Source: Macrostomum hystrix (Eukaryota > Platyhelminthes > Macrostomidae). Taken from it: DNA of 64,000 bases. Position 1 is the first letter of the stretch. Each line of letters opens with the position of its first letter. The position numbers and the translations under genes are program-made. The notes beneath the pieces are model-generated. The model worked only from the letters and a program-made list of their open reading frames with translations. It searched no databases and had not been told where the DNA came from. Of this stretch, positions 36,581-49,600 are shown one piece after another. The DNA is taken from positions 15,732,501-15,796,500 of the forward strand of contig CATNEN010000003.1 in the NCBI GenBank assembly GCA_950097015.1, read 5' to 3'.

Positions 36581-37984
36581 TTCTGCTCCGGTAGAGTCTC
36601 GTTCACAATTGCTGAAAGATTTTAAATGATGAAAATATTTAATAAAACTTGAGCTAATTGAGCCAAGTCGCGTTTAAAAAAAAACTATTTTCTGATCGAC
36701 CAATGTCTCCGCTTAATATTAGAGTTTTGAGTATGTAAGTTGCTGTGAGCTTGATCCTGTTTTCATCAGTCGGTTTGGTTGGACCAGTTTTTGCAACACA
36801 ATCGAGCGTTCTATCGCGTGCTGTAGCTTGACAAGGAAAATAATAGACCTTGGATTGAGAAAGAATATTCTTAGAGGGTAGAAATTCAAACAAAAAATGA
36901 AAATTTCTTCTTACTGGAAAGACGCAGCATTTCAATGATTCATTGAAAGGAGAAAAGCACAATGGACACATATTCCATTATAGCAAACATATAGCTTTCT
37001 AATTGCATATGACTGGTATCTTTGCCAGGGGTTTTTCAACAGATGCTGGTACCCATTTAACAGCTGGTGGAGCAATGAAGCAACTGAATTAAGTGACTGG
37101 CTTGGAGTGGAGAATCGAACCCCCGACCTTAAGGTCGTCAGTTCGACGCACTATTCATTAGGCTATAAACTCTTTTTTATAACAGTCTAGAAGTCATTTA
37201 AAAGTACTCATGCAATCTTCGAAAAAAATGTAAGTTCGAGACTACATTACTATGTCCATATGACAAGATGCTAGATATAGAAGTCCATGCTTAAGCTTGG
37301 TTTTAATAGATTTGTTTTTTTAACTGAAATTCCGCACACGAAAATTATCTAGCACCACCATCTGGTCTTCTGAGTTTTCTGAATAATTTAGAATCTTTTG
37401 TACTATTGGTCCGTCTTTTCGATTTTGCTAAATTTGAGAAAATAATGCGACAGCTGTGAGCAGCAAAGTTCGCTATTCTCAAGCTTTTACGATACTGCTC
37501 AAAGACTTCCTGAGCTGGTCTAATCTTTTAATTGGAATTTTAACGCACTCGCCAATTTTTTTGCGTTCTGTCGTTTACTCTCTTAATCAAAGAAATCTCG
37601 ATTGTCTATCTTTAAAGTGATTGATTGACAGGCGCCAAAAAGCAAAATCGATGGCTTCTTCGTTTTCCGTTCCTTTGAATGAGGTTGAAAAAAGGTTTCA
37701 GATTGGGATTGACGGACAAAAAATGCCAGGGTCTACGAAAGTTTTGTTGTGATTCCAATTACAGTCTAAAATGGAAATGGATTAACACAATTTAACACTT
37801 TACAAATTAATGACTTGAAAAATGCATTCAACTTTGCATTAATAACTTTGAATAATGGGATTCAGCCATAGACAAAATATTATCGTATGTTTCGGATTCG
37901 GATTCGGCAAGGAATTCTGAAATTGGCATCTAAGATAACACAACTAACTAGATATTAGCATAGACATCGATAAATATTTTTCCT
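36581..37984. other. Spacer between inverted arrays
   Basis: 1.4 kb of mostly unique sequence containing the tRNA-like element at 37104-37173. The open frame at 36654-36971 (minus) has no recognised domain. Confidence 0.55.
37104..37173 (-). mobile_element. tRNA-like element, probably head of a SINE
   Basis: The minus strand contains GAGTTTATAGCCTAATGAAT, an A-box-like region, and GGTCGGGGGTTCGATTCTCC, a B-box-like region. It resembles the element at 14540-14608, including the shortened segment after the T loop. Further along the minus strand, AAATGGGTACCAGC (near 37045) resembles a motif common in bodies of invertebrate SINEs. Confidence 0.7.
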
Positions 37985-39880
37985 AAAGTGAACTACTTTT
38001 ATCACCTACGATTCTTATAAAATGGCTCTCATCAACAACGATTCTTAGAAAATGACTCTCATCAACAACGATTCTTAGAAAATGACTCTCATCAACAACG
38101 ATTCTTAGAAAATGGCTCTCATCAACAACGATTCTTAGAAAATGACTCTCATCAACAACGATTCTTAGAAAATGACTCTCATCAACAACGATTCTTAGAA
38201 AATGACTCTCATCAACAACGATTCTTAGAAAATGACTCTCATCAACAACGATTCTTAGAAAATGACTCTCATCAACAACGATTCTTAGAAAATGACTCTC
38301 ATCAACAACGATTCTTAGAAAATGACTCTCATCAACAACGATTCTTAGAAAATGACTCTCATCAACAACGATTCTTAGAAAATGACTCTCATCAACAACG
38401 ATTCTTAGAAAATGACTCTCATCAACAACAATTCTTAGAAAATGACTCTCATCAACAACGATTCCTAGAAAATGGCTCTCATCAACAACGATTCTTAGAA
38501 TTTGACTCTCATCAACAACGATTCTTAGAAAATGGCTCTCATCAACTTCGATTTTTAGAAACTGACTATTATCACCTACGATTCTTAGAAACTGACTCTC
38601 ATCAACAACGATTCTTAGAAAATGACTCTCATCAACAACGATTCTTAGAAAATGACTCTCATCAACAACGATTCTTAGAAAATGACTCTCATCAACAACG
38701 ATTCTTAGAAAATGACTCTCATCAACAACGATTCTTAGAAAATTACTCTCATCAACTAAGATTATTAGAAAATGACTCTCATCACCTAAGATTCTTAGAA
38801 ACTGACTCTTATCACCTAAGATTTATAGAAACTGACTCTCATCAAGTTTTGTTTCTTAGAAACTGACTCTCATCACCTTCGATTCTTAGACAATGTCTCT
38901 TATCACCTTCGATTCTTTGAAACTGACTCTTATCACCTTCGATTCTTAGAAACTGACTCTCATCACCTAAGATTCTTAGAAAATGTCTCTTATCACCTTC
39001 GATTCTTAGAAACTGACTCTTATCACCTTCGATTCTTAGAAACTGACTCTTATCACCTACGATTCTTAGAAACTGACTCTCAACACCTTCGATTCTTAGA
39101 AACTGACTCTCATCACCTACGATTCTTAGAAACTGACTCTCATCACCTACGATTCTTAGAAACTGACTCTCATCACCTACGATTCATAGAAACTGACTCT
39201 CATCACCTTCGATTCTTAGAAACTGACTCTCATCACCTTCGATTCTTAGAAACTGACTCTTATCACCTACGATTCTTAGAAACTGACTCTCATCACCTTA
39301 GATTCTTAGAAACTGACTCTCATCACCTAAGATTCTTAGAAACTGACTCTCATCACCTAAGATTTATAGAAACTGACTCTCATCACCTAAGATTTATAGA
39401 AACTGACTCTCATCACCTAAGATTTATAGAAACTGACTCTCATCAAGTTTTGTTTCTTAGAAACTGACTCTCATCAAGTTTTGTTTCTTAGAAACTGACT
39501 CTCATCAAGTTTTGTTTCTTAGAAACTGACTCTCATCAAGTTTTGTTTCTTAGAAACTGACTCTCATCAAGTTTTGTTTCTTAGAAACTGACTCTCATCA
39601 AGTTTTGTTTCTTAGAAACTGACTCTCATCAAGTTTTGTTTCTTAGAAACTGACTCTCATCAAGTTTTGTTTCTTAGAAACTGACTCTCATCAAGTTTTG
39701 TTTCTTAGAAACTGACTCTCATCAAGTTTTGTTTCTTAGAAACTGACTCTCATCAAGTTTTGTTTCTTAGAAACTGACTCTCATCAAGTTTTGTTTCTTA
39801 GAAACTGACTTTCATCAAGTTTTGTTTCTTAGAAACTGACTCTCATCAAGTTCAGATTCTTAGAAAAAAAATTCTAAGCT
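37985..39880. repeat. 30-bp minisatellite, right arm of inverted pair
   Basis: About 63 units in three blocks: ATTCTTAGAAAATGACTCTC with ATCAACAACG; GATTCTTAGAAACTGACTCT with CATCACCTTC or CATCACCTAA; and a homogeneous TCATCAAGTTTTGTTTCTTA block (39420-39850). Confidence 0.96.
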
Positions 39881-40430
39881 TCTTAGAAACTGACTGCCTA
39901 ATCAATGAAGTGAATTATTATTATGTGACTATTAAAGTTTCCATTCCATGTGAGCTAATTTTACTTCCATTAAGGCATGACTTGATTCTCAGTAAAAATT
40001 GTTTGAACAGCCAAAGTTAACTCAATCGATAGATGTGTTTTAGTGTGATGTGAAATTAGGCAAATTATATTTGCTGGTTAGGTGACAAAATCTGCATTGG
40101 CCAGGCCTGGCAAACTGAATAAAGTGGGTCGGCGCACACTTAGCTCAGTAATCAGTAATCAGCCACCAGATTTGTTCAGCAGAGAATTTTATTTCTATTG
40201 AGTAACTTGTAAGCAAATTGAGTAAATTGACAATTCAATTATGCTGCATTCACCTAGCCTTTGTCACATTGCAGTTTGCCAACTGTGCAGTCAATGGCTT
40301 ATGTATTAATACTGCGCTGAACTTATATTATAGTGTGTACACCTGTCAACACGAACTACATTTGATCTGTTTCATACGAGCTGTTTACATTAGATATTAA
40401 TATTTCGATAAATTATTTCGATTACAAAGT
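39881..40430. other. Unique spacer
   Basis: AT-rich sequence without a supported feature. Confidence 0.5.
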
Positions 40431-41090
40431 AGATTAACTAATTGTGTCCGTATCCTACGGAAACCAAAACTAATTGTGTCCCTATCCTACGGAAACTAAA
40501 ACTAATTGTGTCCCTATCCTACGGAAACTAAAACTAATTGTGTCCCTATCCTACGGTAACTAAAACTAATTGTGTCCCTATCCTACGGTAACTAAAACAA
40601 ATTGTGTCCCTATCCTACGGAAACTAAAACTAATTGTGTCCCTATCCTACGGTAACTAAAACTAATTGTGTCCCTATCCTACGGAAACTAAAACTAATTG
40701 TGTCCCTATCCTACGGTAACTAAAACTAATTGTGTCCCTATCCTACGGTAACTAAAACTAATTGTGTCCCTATCCTACGGAAACTAAAACTAATTGTGTC
40801 CGTATCCTACGGTAACTAAAACTAATTGTGTCCCTATCCTACGGTAACTAAAACTAATTGTGTCCCTATCCTACGGAAACTAAAACTAATTGTGTCCCTA
40901 TCCTACGGTAACTAAAACTAATTGTGTCCCTATCCTACGGTAACTAAAACTAATTGTGTCCCTATCCTACGGAAACTAAAACTAATTGTGTCCGTATCCT
41001 ACGGAAACTAAAACTAATTGTGTCCCTATCCTACGGAAACTAAAACTAATTGTGTCCGTATCCTACGGAAACTAAAACTAGTGGTGTCCC
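40431..41090. repeat. 32-bp minisatellite, about 20 copies
   Basis: Units of ATTGTGTCCCTATCCTACGG followed by AAACTAAAACTA or TAACTAAAACTA. The two subtypes alternate in short runs. Confidence 0.95.
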
Positions 41091-41514
41091 TTTCCTTAGG
41101 TAGATAAACTTTGCGGCCGTTAGAACAAAATAAAAAAGTCGAAAGTGCATTTGATCAGTAGGGGAATATTCAGTGTGACAGCAATCGGGTGGGTTGGACG
41201 AGTTGCTTGGCGGACCAGAAATATTTGACAGAATTGAGATGAGACGAGAGGGCGCAATTTCATCATCGATCTTTCAACTAGAGAAAAAAAGCTGGCTTGT
41301 AAACTAATTCTCCGACATTCAACTCAGTCAATCACTGCACTTTTACATATAATACGCGCTGACGCGAGTCCGACGGCCACACGACGTCGACCTCGTTGTA
41401 AAACTAATTTCTTTCTCTTTCCAAATGAACACTTTGATAGAACTCGTTCATCCGTACGTGGAAAACTTGCACTTTAAGAAAGCGAGTTGACTTATTTATG
41501 AAATAGAGAGATAA

Positions 41515-42315
41515 GAGTCGGGAGGAATGAGACAGAGAGAGATAAGACTGGGGAGAGATGAGACACGGGAGAGATGAGACACGGGAGAGATGAGACACGG
41601 TAGAGATGAGACACGGTAGAGATGAGACACGGTAGAGATGAGACACGGTAGAGATGAGACACGGGAGAGATGAGACACGGGAGAGATGAGACACGGGAGA
41701 GATGAGACACGGGAGAGATGAGACACGGGAGAGATGAGACACGGGAGAGATGAGACACGGTAGAGATGAGACACGGTAGAGATGAGACACGGGAGAGATG
41801 AGACACGGGAGAGATGAGACACGGTAGAGATGAGACACGGGAGAGATGAGACACGGTAGAGATGAGACACGGTAGAGATGAGACACGGGAGAGATGAGAC
41901 ACGGGAGAGATGAGACACGGGAGAGATGAGACACGGTAGAGATGAGACACGGTAGAGATGAGACACGGTAGAGATGAGACACGGGAGAGATGAGACACGG
42001 TAGAGATGAGACACGGGAGAGATGAGACACGGGAGAGATGAGACACGGTAGAGATGAGACACGGGAGAGATGAGACACGGTAGAGATGAGACACGGGAGA
42101 GATGAGACACGGTAGAGATGAGACACGGTAGAGATGAGACACGGGAAAGATAAGACACGGGAGAGATAAGACACGGGAGAGATGAGACACGGTAGAGATG
42201 AGACACGGGAGAGATGAGACACGGTAGAGATGAGACACGGTAGAGATGAGACACGGGAAAGATAAGACACGGGAGAGATAAGACACGGGAGAGATGAGAC
42301 ACGGGAGGGATGAGA
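41515..42315. repeat. 16-bp minisatellite shared with hAT element
   Basis: About 50 units of GAGATGAGACACGGGA and GAGATGAGACACGGTA, with a few GATAAGACACGGGA variants. It is the same unit as inside the hAT element at 24151-24665. Long open frames on the minus strand are repeat artefacts. Confidence 0.96.
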
Positions 42316-42995
42316 CAAGGAGCAGTCACAGAATTTCAGTCTGTATGTGTATTCGCATGGGCCTAAGTGGTAGTAAGAGATGCCAAATCGGCCAAGGAAT
42401 AGGCCAGACATGGCAATTCAATTTACTAGCCAATGAGAATTGAACTGGCTCACTCATTGTGTGCGCGTAGACGTAACGTGGAGAGGGAGAGAGCAAATAA
42501 GCCTCAAATAATTTTTTCGGCCTCGGAAGCCCACATCCTAGATTTCTTACTTTCTTCCCAATCCCGCCCATGCTAGGTAGGGATGCTGGGATGGTTGGGT
42601 AGCAGTGGGGAGTTGGGATGGAGGGGAATGAAAGGATGGGGCAGACAGTCTAATCCTGCCCTAGAACCAACCAAACCCTTACCCAATGGCCCACCATCCC
42701 TACCGGGTCGCTTGTGGGGTGCTTGTGGTACTGCCTACCCCACCGCCACCCCACAGCCACAGCCAACCAGTCATAGATAGTGGACATCACTCAGTCGATT
42801 CAGTTGAAATTCTCCTCCGTCTGTGTGTCCCAAGTTTTTGTGTTTGAAAACAATTGTTCATCGTATAGTAAAAATTCAATTCAAGTTTATTTACTAATCA
42901 GCCATCTGGTTTTCTAGGTTAAACTAAAAATATAACATAAGTCGAAGCATAATCAGCTGACTAATCTAAACAGTTCAGGTGGGGGATAAAAATAG
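42316..42995. other. Upstream region of the PDZ gene
   Basis: Unique sequence that should hold the promoter or 5' UTR of the downstream gene. Possible acceptors are TTTTCTAG near 42917 and CAGTTCAG near 42979. I cannot place a promoter. Confidence 0.45.
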
Positions 42996-43034
42996 ATAGG
43001 AGAATTGCACGACAAACAGCTATGCCAAGTCGGC

Positions 43035-43640
43035 ATGTACTTCTGCGAAGACCACGGCTCTGTTGTGTCTGACGACGGTACGGCTACAGTCAGAAGCTAT
43101 CGCGATGGAGGCGGCGATGTCGTCGACGGCTTTACAGAGCCGCTGTCATCGCCTCCGGGTGAAGCGTCAACTTGTCAGCGCCTCGTCATCAACGGCGACG
43201 CATCGCAGCCTAAATCGTCGAGTAGTCGACTGGCCGAGAACCATAACGACGATGACAACGTAGGCGATGACAACATCGAGTTGAGCAGATGCCAGCGAAA
43301 CGACAACGAAGAAGCGGGCAGCGGGGGCAGTCAGAACGCTGACAGCAGCACCGGCGGCGTTGTCGGAATCGGCGACTGCGGTCTCAGCAGCCGACAATCC
43401 TCCGGCGCGGCAGCCGACGATCAACTGTCGACCGGGCGGCCCAATCAGTTGCCAGTCAACGGCCTGCATCGATTTAGAGCGGGCGCTGCTGAGGACAACA
43501 CCACCGCTTACCTTCTGCAGGCAGCCGTTGCCGCCGCAGCCGCCGCCACAGCCGGCTGCGCTTATCAGGAAGTGCGCGAAATCAGTCTGGGCAGGCACAA
43601 CGAAGAGCCTTACGGCATGAAGGTTGAAGCTGTTGGCGAG
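43035..43640 (+). CDS. PDZ gene exon 1: disordered N-terminus and start of PDZ1
   Basis: ATG at 43035 (MYFCEDHGSVVSDDGTA). The sequence is rich in Asp, Ser and Gly with an Ala run (AAVAAAAAATAG), then REISLGRHNEEPYGMKVEAV. Donor GAG|GTAGGT, phase 0. The frame stays open for about 245 bases into the intron. Confidence 0.85.
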
Positions 43641-46600
43641 GTAGGTCAGCTGGCCGCACTAGTAATCCACTCTCTTAGTCAGAAATCCGCCCCAGTGTCA
43701 GAAATCCGCTCCCCCCCTGTGTCAGGAATCCGCCCTCCTGTGTCAGATATCCGCCACTGTGTCAGATATCCGCCACTGTGTCAGAAATCCGCACCTGTTT
43801 CAGAAATTCATCCTCTGTCAGAAATCCGCCCCCTTGTGTCAGAAGTCCGCCCCCAGTTTCAGAAATCCGCCCCCCTCTGTAAATAATCCGCCCCTCTGTA
43901 AATAATCCGCCCCCCTCTGAAAATAATCGCCCCCTGTAAATAATCCGCCCCTCTGTAAATAATCCGCCGCCTCTGTAAATAATCCGCCCCCTCTGCAAAT
44001 AATCAGCCCCCTCTGCAAATAATCCGCCCCCTCTGCAAATAATCCGCCCCCTCTGTAAATAATCCGCCCCCTCTGTAAATAATCCGCCCCCTCTGTAAAT
44101 AATCCGCCCCCTCTGTAAATAATCCGCCGCCTCTGTAAATAACCCGCCCCCTGTGTAAATAATCCGCCCCCTCTGTAAATAATCCGCCCCCTCTGTAAAT
44201 AATCCGCCCCCTCTGTAAATAATCCGCCCCCTCTGTCGGGAATCCGCTCTCAGTCAGAAATCCGCCCCGTTAGATTTAGAAGATAATGACAAAGATCGAA
44301 TCAGCTATCAGAAATCTAATAACATTGAATCATGGCTTTGAAAAATTCTCTAAAATCTATTTGAAATCATTGATAATAAAGTCTTTGATACCTGTCACTA
44401 TTTTTATCCCCTCCTAATGAAATCCGCCCCCGCTGTCCCTCCCGCCTCCGGCAAAGCAGGCATTTTTCATAACGCACATTGTGCGCAACTCGGTGGCCGC
44501 CTGCGCCGGTTTGAAAGTTGGCGACGAAATCGTGCGCGTCAACGAGCGCCGTCTGGAGGGTCTGAACACTCGCGATGTTCTCCAGGCTGTACGACAAAGC
44601 GAAATGTGCGTCAAGCTGGCCTATAAGCCCAGGTAAGATGAGATGTAGAGAGTATGATGAGATGTAGAGAGTGAGATGAGATGTAGAGAGTGAGATGAGA
44701 TTTAGAGAGTGAGATAAGATTTAGAGAGTGAGATGAGATTTAGAGAGTGAGATGAAGATTTAGAGAGTGAGATGAAGATTTAGAGAGTGATGTGAGATGT
44801 AGAGAGTGAGATGAAGATTTAGAGAGTGAGATGAAGATTTAGAGAGTGAGATGAAGATTTAGAGAGTGAGATGAAGATTTAGAGAGTGATGTGAGATGTA
44901 GAGAGTGAGATGAAGATTTAGAGAGTGAGATGAGATGTAGAGAGTGATGTGAGATTTAGAGAGTGAGATGAGATGTAGAGAGTGAGATGAGATTTAGAGA
45001 GTGAGATGAGATTTAGAGAGTGAGATGAGATTTAGAGAGTGAGATGAAGATTTAGAGAGTGAGATGAGATTTAGAGAGTGATGTGAGATTTAGAGAGTGA
45101 GATGAGATTTAGAGAGTGATGTGAGATTTAGAGAGTGAGATGAGATGTAGAGAGTGATGTGAGATGTAGAGAGTGAGATGAAGATTTAGAGAGTGAGATG
45201 AGATTTAGAGAGTGATGTGAGATTTAGAGAGTGATGTGAGATTTAGAGAGTGAGATGAGATTTAGAGAGTGAGATGAGATTTAGAGAGTGAGATGAGATT
45301 TAGAGAGTGAGATGAAGATTTAGAGAGTGAGATGAAGATTTAGAGAGTGTTGTGAGATGTAAAGAGTGAGATGAAGATTTAGAGAGTGAGATGAAGATTT
45401 AGAGAGTGATGCGAGATGTAGAGAGTGAGATGAAGATTTAGAGAGTGAGATGAAGATTTAGAGAGTGAGATGAAGATTTAGAGAGTGATGTGAGATGTAG
45501 AGAGTGAGATGAAGATTTAGAGAGTGAGATGAGATGTAGAGAGTGATGTGAGATTTAGAGAGTGATGTGAGATTTAGAGAGTGAGATGAGATTTAGAGAG
45601 TGATGTGAGATTTAGAGAGTGATGTGAGATTTAGAGAGTGAGATGAGATTTAGAGAGTGAGATGAGATTTAGAGAGTGAGATGAGATTTAGAGAGTGAGA
45701 TGAAGATTTAGAGAGTGAGATGAGATTTAGAGAGTGATGTGAGATTTAGAGAGTGAGATGAGATTTAGAGAGTGATGTGAGATTTAGAGAGTGAGATGAG
45801 ATTTAGAGAGTGATGTGAGATGTAGAGAGTGAGATGAAGATTTAGAGAGTGAGATGAGATTTAGAGAGTGATGTGAGATTTAGAGAGTGATGTGAGATTT
45901 AGAGAGTGAGATGAGATTTAGAGAGTGAGATGAGATTTAGAGAGTGATGTGAGATTTAGAGAGTGAGATGAGATTTAGAGAGTGAGATGAGATTTAGAGA
46001 GTGATGTGAGATTTAGAGAGTGATGTGAGATTTAGAGAGTGAGATGAGATTTAGAGAGTGAGATGAGATTTAGAGAGTGAGATGAGATTTAGAGAGTGAG
46101 ATGAAGATTTAGAGAGTGAGATGAAGATTTAGAGAGTGTTGTGAGATGTAAAGAGTGAGATGAAGATTTAGAGAGTGAGATGAAGATTTAGAGAGTGATG
46201 CGAGATGTAGAGAGTGAGATGAAGATTTAGAGAGTGAGATGAAGATTTAGAGAGTGAGATGAAGATTTAGAGAGTGATGTGAGATGTAGAGAGTGAGATG
46301 AGATTTAGAGAGTGATGTGAGATGTAGAGAGTGAGATGAAGATTTAGAGAGTGAGATGAGATGTAGAGAGTGAGATGAGATTTAGAGAGTGAGATGAGAT
46401 GTAGAGAGTGAGATGAGATTTAGAGAGTGAGATGAGATGTAGAGAGTGAGATGAGATTTAGAGAGTGAGATGAGATGTAGAGAGTGAGATGAAGATTTAG
46501 AGAGTGAGATGAGATGTAGAGAGTGAGATGAGATTTAGAGAGTGATGTGAGATTTAGAGAGTGAGATGAGATTTAGAGAGTGATGTGAGATGTAGAGAGT

Positions 46601-49600
46601 GAGATGAGATTTAGAGAGTGATGTGAGATGTAGAGAGTGAGATGAAGATTTAGAGAGTGAGATGAGATTTAGAGAGTGAGATGAGATTTAGAGAGTGATG
46701 TGAGATTTAGAGAGTGAGATGAGATTTAGAGAGTGAGATAAGATTTAGAGAGTGAGATGAGATTTAGAGAGTGAGATGAAGATTTAGAGAGTGAGATGAA
46801 GATTTAGAGAGTGATGTGAGATGTAGAGAGTGAGATGAAGATTTAGAGAGTGAGATGAAGATTTAGAGAGTGAGATGAAGATTTATTAGAGAGTGAGATG
46901 AAGATTTAGAGAGTGATGTGAGATGTAGAGAGTGATGTGAGATGTAGAGAGTGAGATGAGATTTAGAGAGTGATGTGAGATTTAGAGAGTGATGTGAGAT
47001 TTAGAGAGTGAGATGAGATTTAGAGAGTGAGATGAGATTTAGAGAGTGAGATGAGATTTAGAGAGTGAGATGAAGATTTAGAGAGTGAGATGAGATTTAG
47101 AGAGTGATGTGAGATTTAGAGAGTGAGATGAGATTTAGAGAGTGATGTGAGATTTAGAGAGTGAGATGAGATTTAGAGAGTGATGTGAGATGTAGAGAGT
47201 GAGATGAAGATTTAGAGAGTGAGATGAGATTTAGAGAGTGATGTGAGATTTAGAGAGTGATGTGAGATTTAGAGAGTGAGATGAGATTTAGAGAGTGAGA
47301 TGAGATTTAGAGAGTGAGATGAAGATTTAGAGAGTGAGATGAAGATTTAGAGAGTGAGATGAGATTTAGAGAGTGATGTGAGATTTAGAGAGTGAGATGA
47401 GATTTAGAGAGTGATGTGAGATTTAGAGAGTGATGTGAGATTTAGAGAGTGAGATGAGATTTAGAGAGTGAGATGAGATTTAGAGAGTGAGATGAAGATT
47501 TAGAGAGTGAGATGAAGATTTAGAGAGTGTTGTGAGATGTAAAGAGTGAGATGAAGATTTAGAGAGTGAGATGAAGATTTAGAGAGTGATGCGAGATGTA
47601 GAGAGTGAGATGAAGATTTAGAGAGTGAGATGAAGATTTAGAGAGTGAGATGAAGATTTAGAGAGTGAGATGAAGATTTAGAGAGTGATGTGAGATGTAG
47701 AGAGTGAGATGAAGATTTAGAGAGTGAGATGAGATGTAGAGAGTGATGTGAGATTTAGAGAGTGATGTGAGATGTAGAGAGTGAGATGAGATTTAGAGAG
47801 TGATGTGAGATTTAGAGAGTGATGTGAGATTTAGAGAGTGAGATGAGATTTAGAGAGTGAGATGAGATTTAGAGAGTGAGATGAGATTTAGAGAGTGAGA
47901 TGAAGATTTAGAGAGTGAGATGAGATTTAGAGAGTGATGTGAGATTTAGAGAGTGAGATGAGATTTAGAGAGTGATGTGAGATTTAGAGAGTGAGATGAG
48001 ATTTAGAGAGTGATGTGAGATGTAGAGAGTGAGATGAAGATTTAGAGAGTGAGATGAGATTTAGAGAGTGATGTGAGATTTAGAGAGTGATGTGAGATTT
48101 AGAGAGTGAGATGAGATTTAGAGAGTGAGATGAGATTTAGAGAGTGAGATGAGATTTAGAGAGTGAGATGAAGATTTAGAGAGTGAGATGAAGATTTAGA
48201 GAGTGATGTGAGATGTAGAGAGTGAGATGAGATTTAGAGAGTGATGTGAGATTTAGAGAGTGAGATGAGATTTAGAGAGTGATGTGAGATGTAGAGAGTG
48301 AGATGAAGATTTAGAGAGTGAGATGAGATTTAGAGAGTGATGTGAGATTTAGAGAGTGATGTGAGATTTAGAGAGTGAGATGAGATTTAGAGAGTGAGAT
48401 GAGATTTAGAGAGTGAGATGAGATTTAGAGAGTGAGATGAAGATTTAGAGAGTGAGATGAAGATTTAGAGAGTGATGTGAGATGTAGAGAGTGAGATGAA
48501 GATTTAGAGAGTGAGATGAAGATTTAGAGAGTGAGATGAGATGTAGAGAGTGATGTGAGATTTAGAGAGTGATGTGAGATTTAGAGAGTGAGATGAGATT
48601 TAGAGAGTGAGATGAGATTTAGAGAGTGAGATGAGATTTAGAGAGTGAGATGAAGATTTAGAGAGTGAGATGAGATTTAGAGAGTGATGTGAGATTTAGA
48701 GAGTGAGATGAGATTTAGAGAGTGATGTGAGATTTAGAGAGTGAGATGAGATTTAGAGAGTGATGTGAGATTTAGAGAGTGAGATTAAGATTTAGAGAGT
48801 GAGATGAGATGTAGAGAGTGAGATGAGATTTAGAGAGTTGAGATGAGATGTAGAGAGTGAGATGAGATTTAGAGAGTGAGATGAGATTTAGAGAGTGAGA
48901 TGAGATTTAGAGAGTGAGATGAGATTTAGAGAGTGAGATGAGATTTAGAGAGTGAGATGAGATTTAGATTGCGAGATCAGATGTAGAGTGAGGTGAGATG
49001 AGGTGTAGAGAGTGAGATCAGATGTAGAGTGTGAGATGAGATGTCATGAGTGAGATTGAGATCAGATGTAGGGAGTGTGATGAGATGTTGGGAGAGATAC
49101 AATTTAGAGAGCGACGTGAGATATCAGCTTTTTGCGAATGAAAATTTGATATTTAACTAGTTTTATCGAAGAAACAGTTTTTTGAAATGTCTTGATTTTA
49201 AAATAACCGTTTTTTTCAAAGAAAACCTAATTTTTACTAAACACAATAATTCAAAATAATACATTTTTACATAATGAACGAAAAATGACTGAATTTTTCA
49301 GGAAATCAATTTAAAAAACATATACGAGTTTCGTAAAAAACAAGTATTTCGGAAATTTCCAAGCAAGATCTCGGGGAAAAAAACTTGCGAGATAAGTTTA
49401 AATTGGATTTCAGGACAAATAAATTTACGGACAAAACATTTCTACTTTAGTTTCCTCGATTGCAATTATTTTGGAGTAACTAATATGCATATGTACTTTT
49501 AGTACAGACACACAGACACATACTTAATACTATCTAGCAATGCCCTTCTGACGAATAAGTACTATTAACTAAAAGTTACTAGCGAAAACTAACTTGACTA

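Noticed and set aside
35320-39880. Possible CRISPR arrays (regular 30-bp periodicity)
   Set aside because: There are no unique spacers between repeats; the units are head to tail, and the genome is eukaryotic.
41404-42411. Minus-strand frames of 264-335 codons (HLSRVSSLPCLIS repeats)
   Set aside because: Translation of the 16-bp array; the unit count, not selection, keeps the frame open.
42583-42780. 65-codon frame upstream of the PDZ gene as a first exon
   Set aside because: Low-complexity Gly/Trp and Pro-rich sequence; no donor joins it in phase to the exon at 43035 that I could support.
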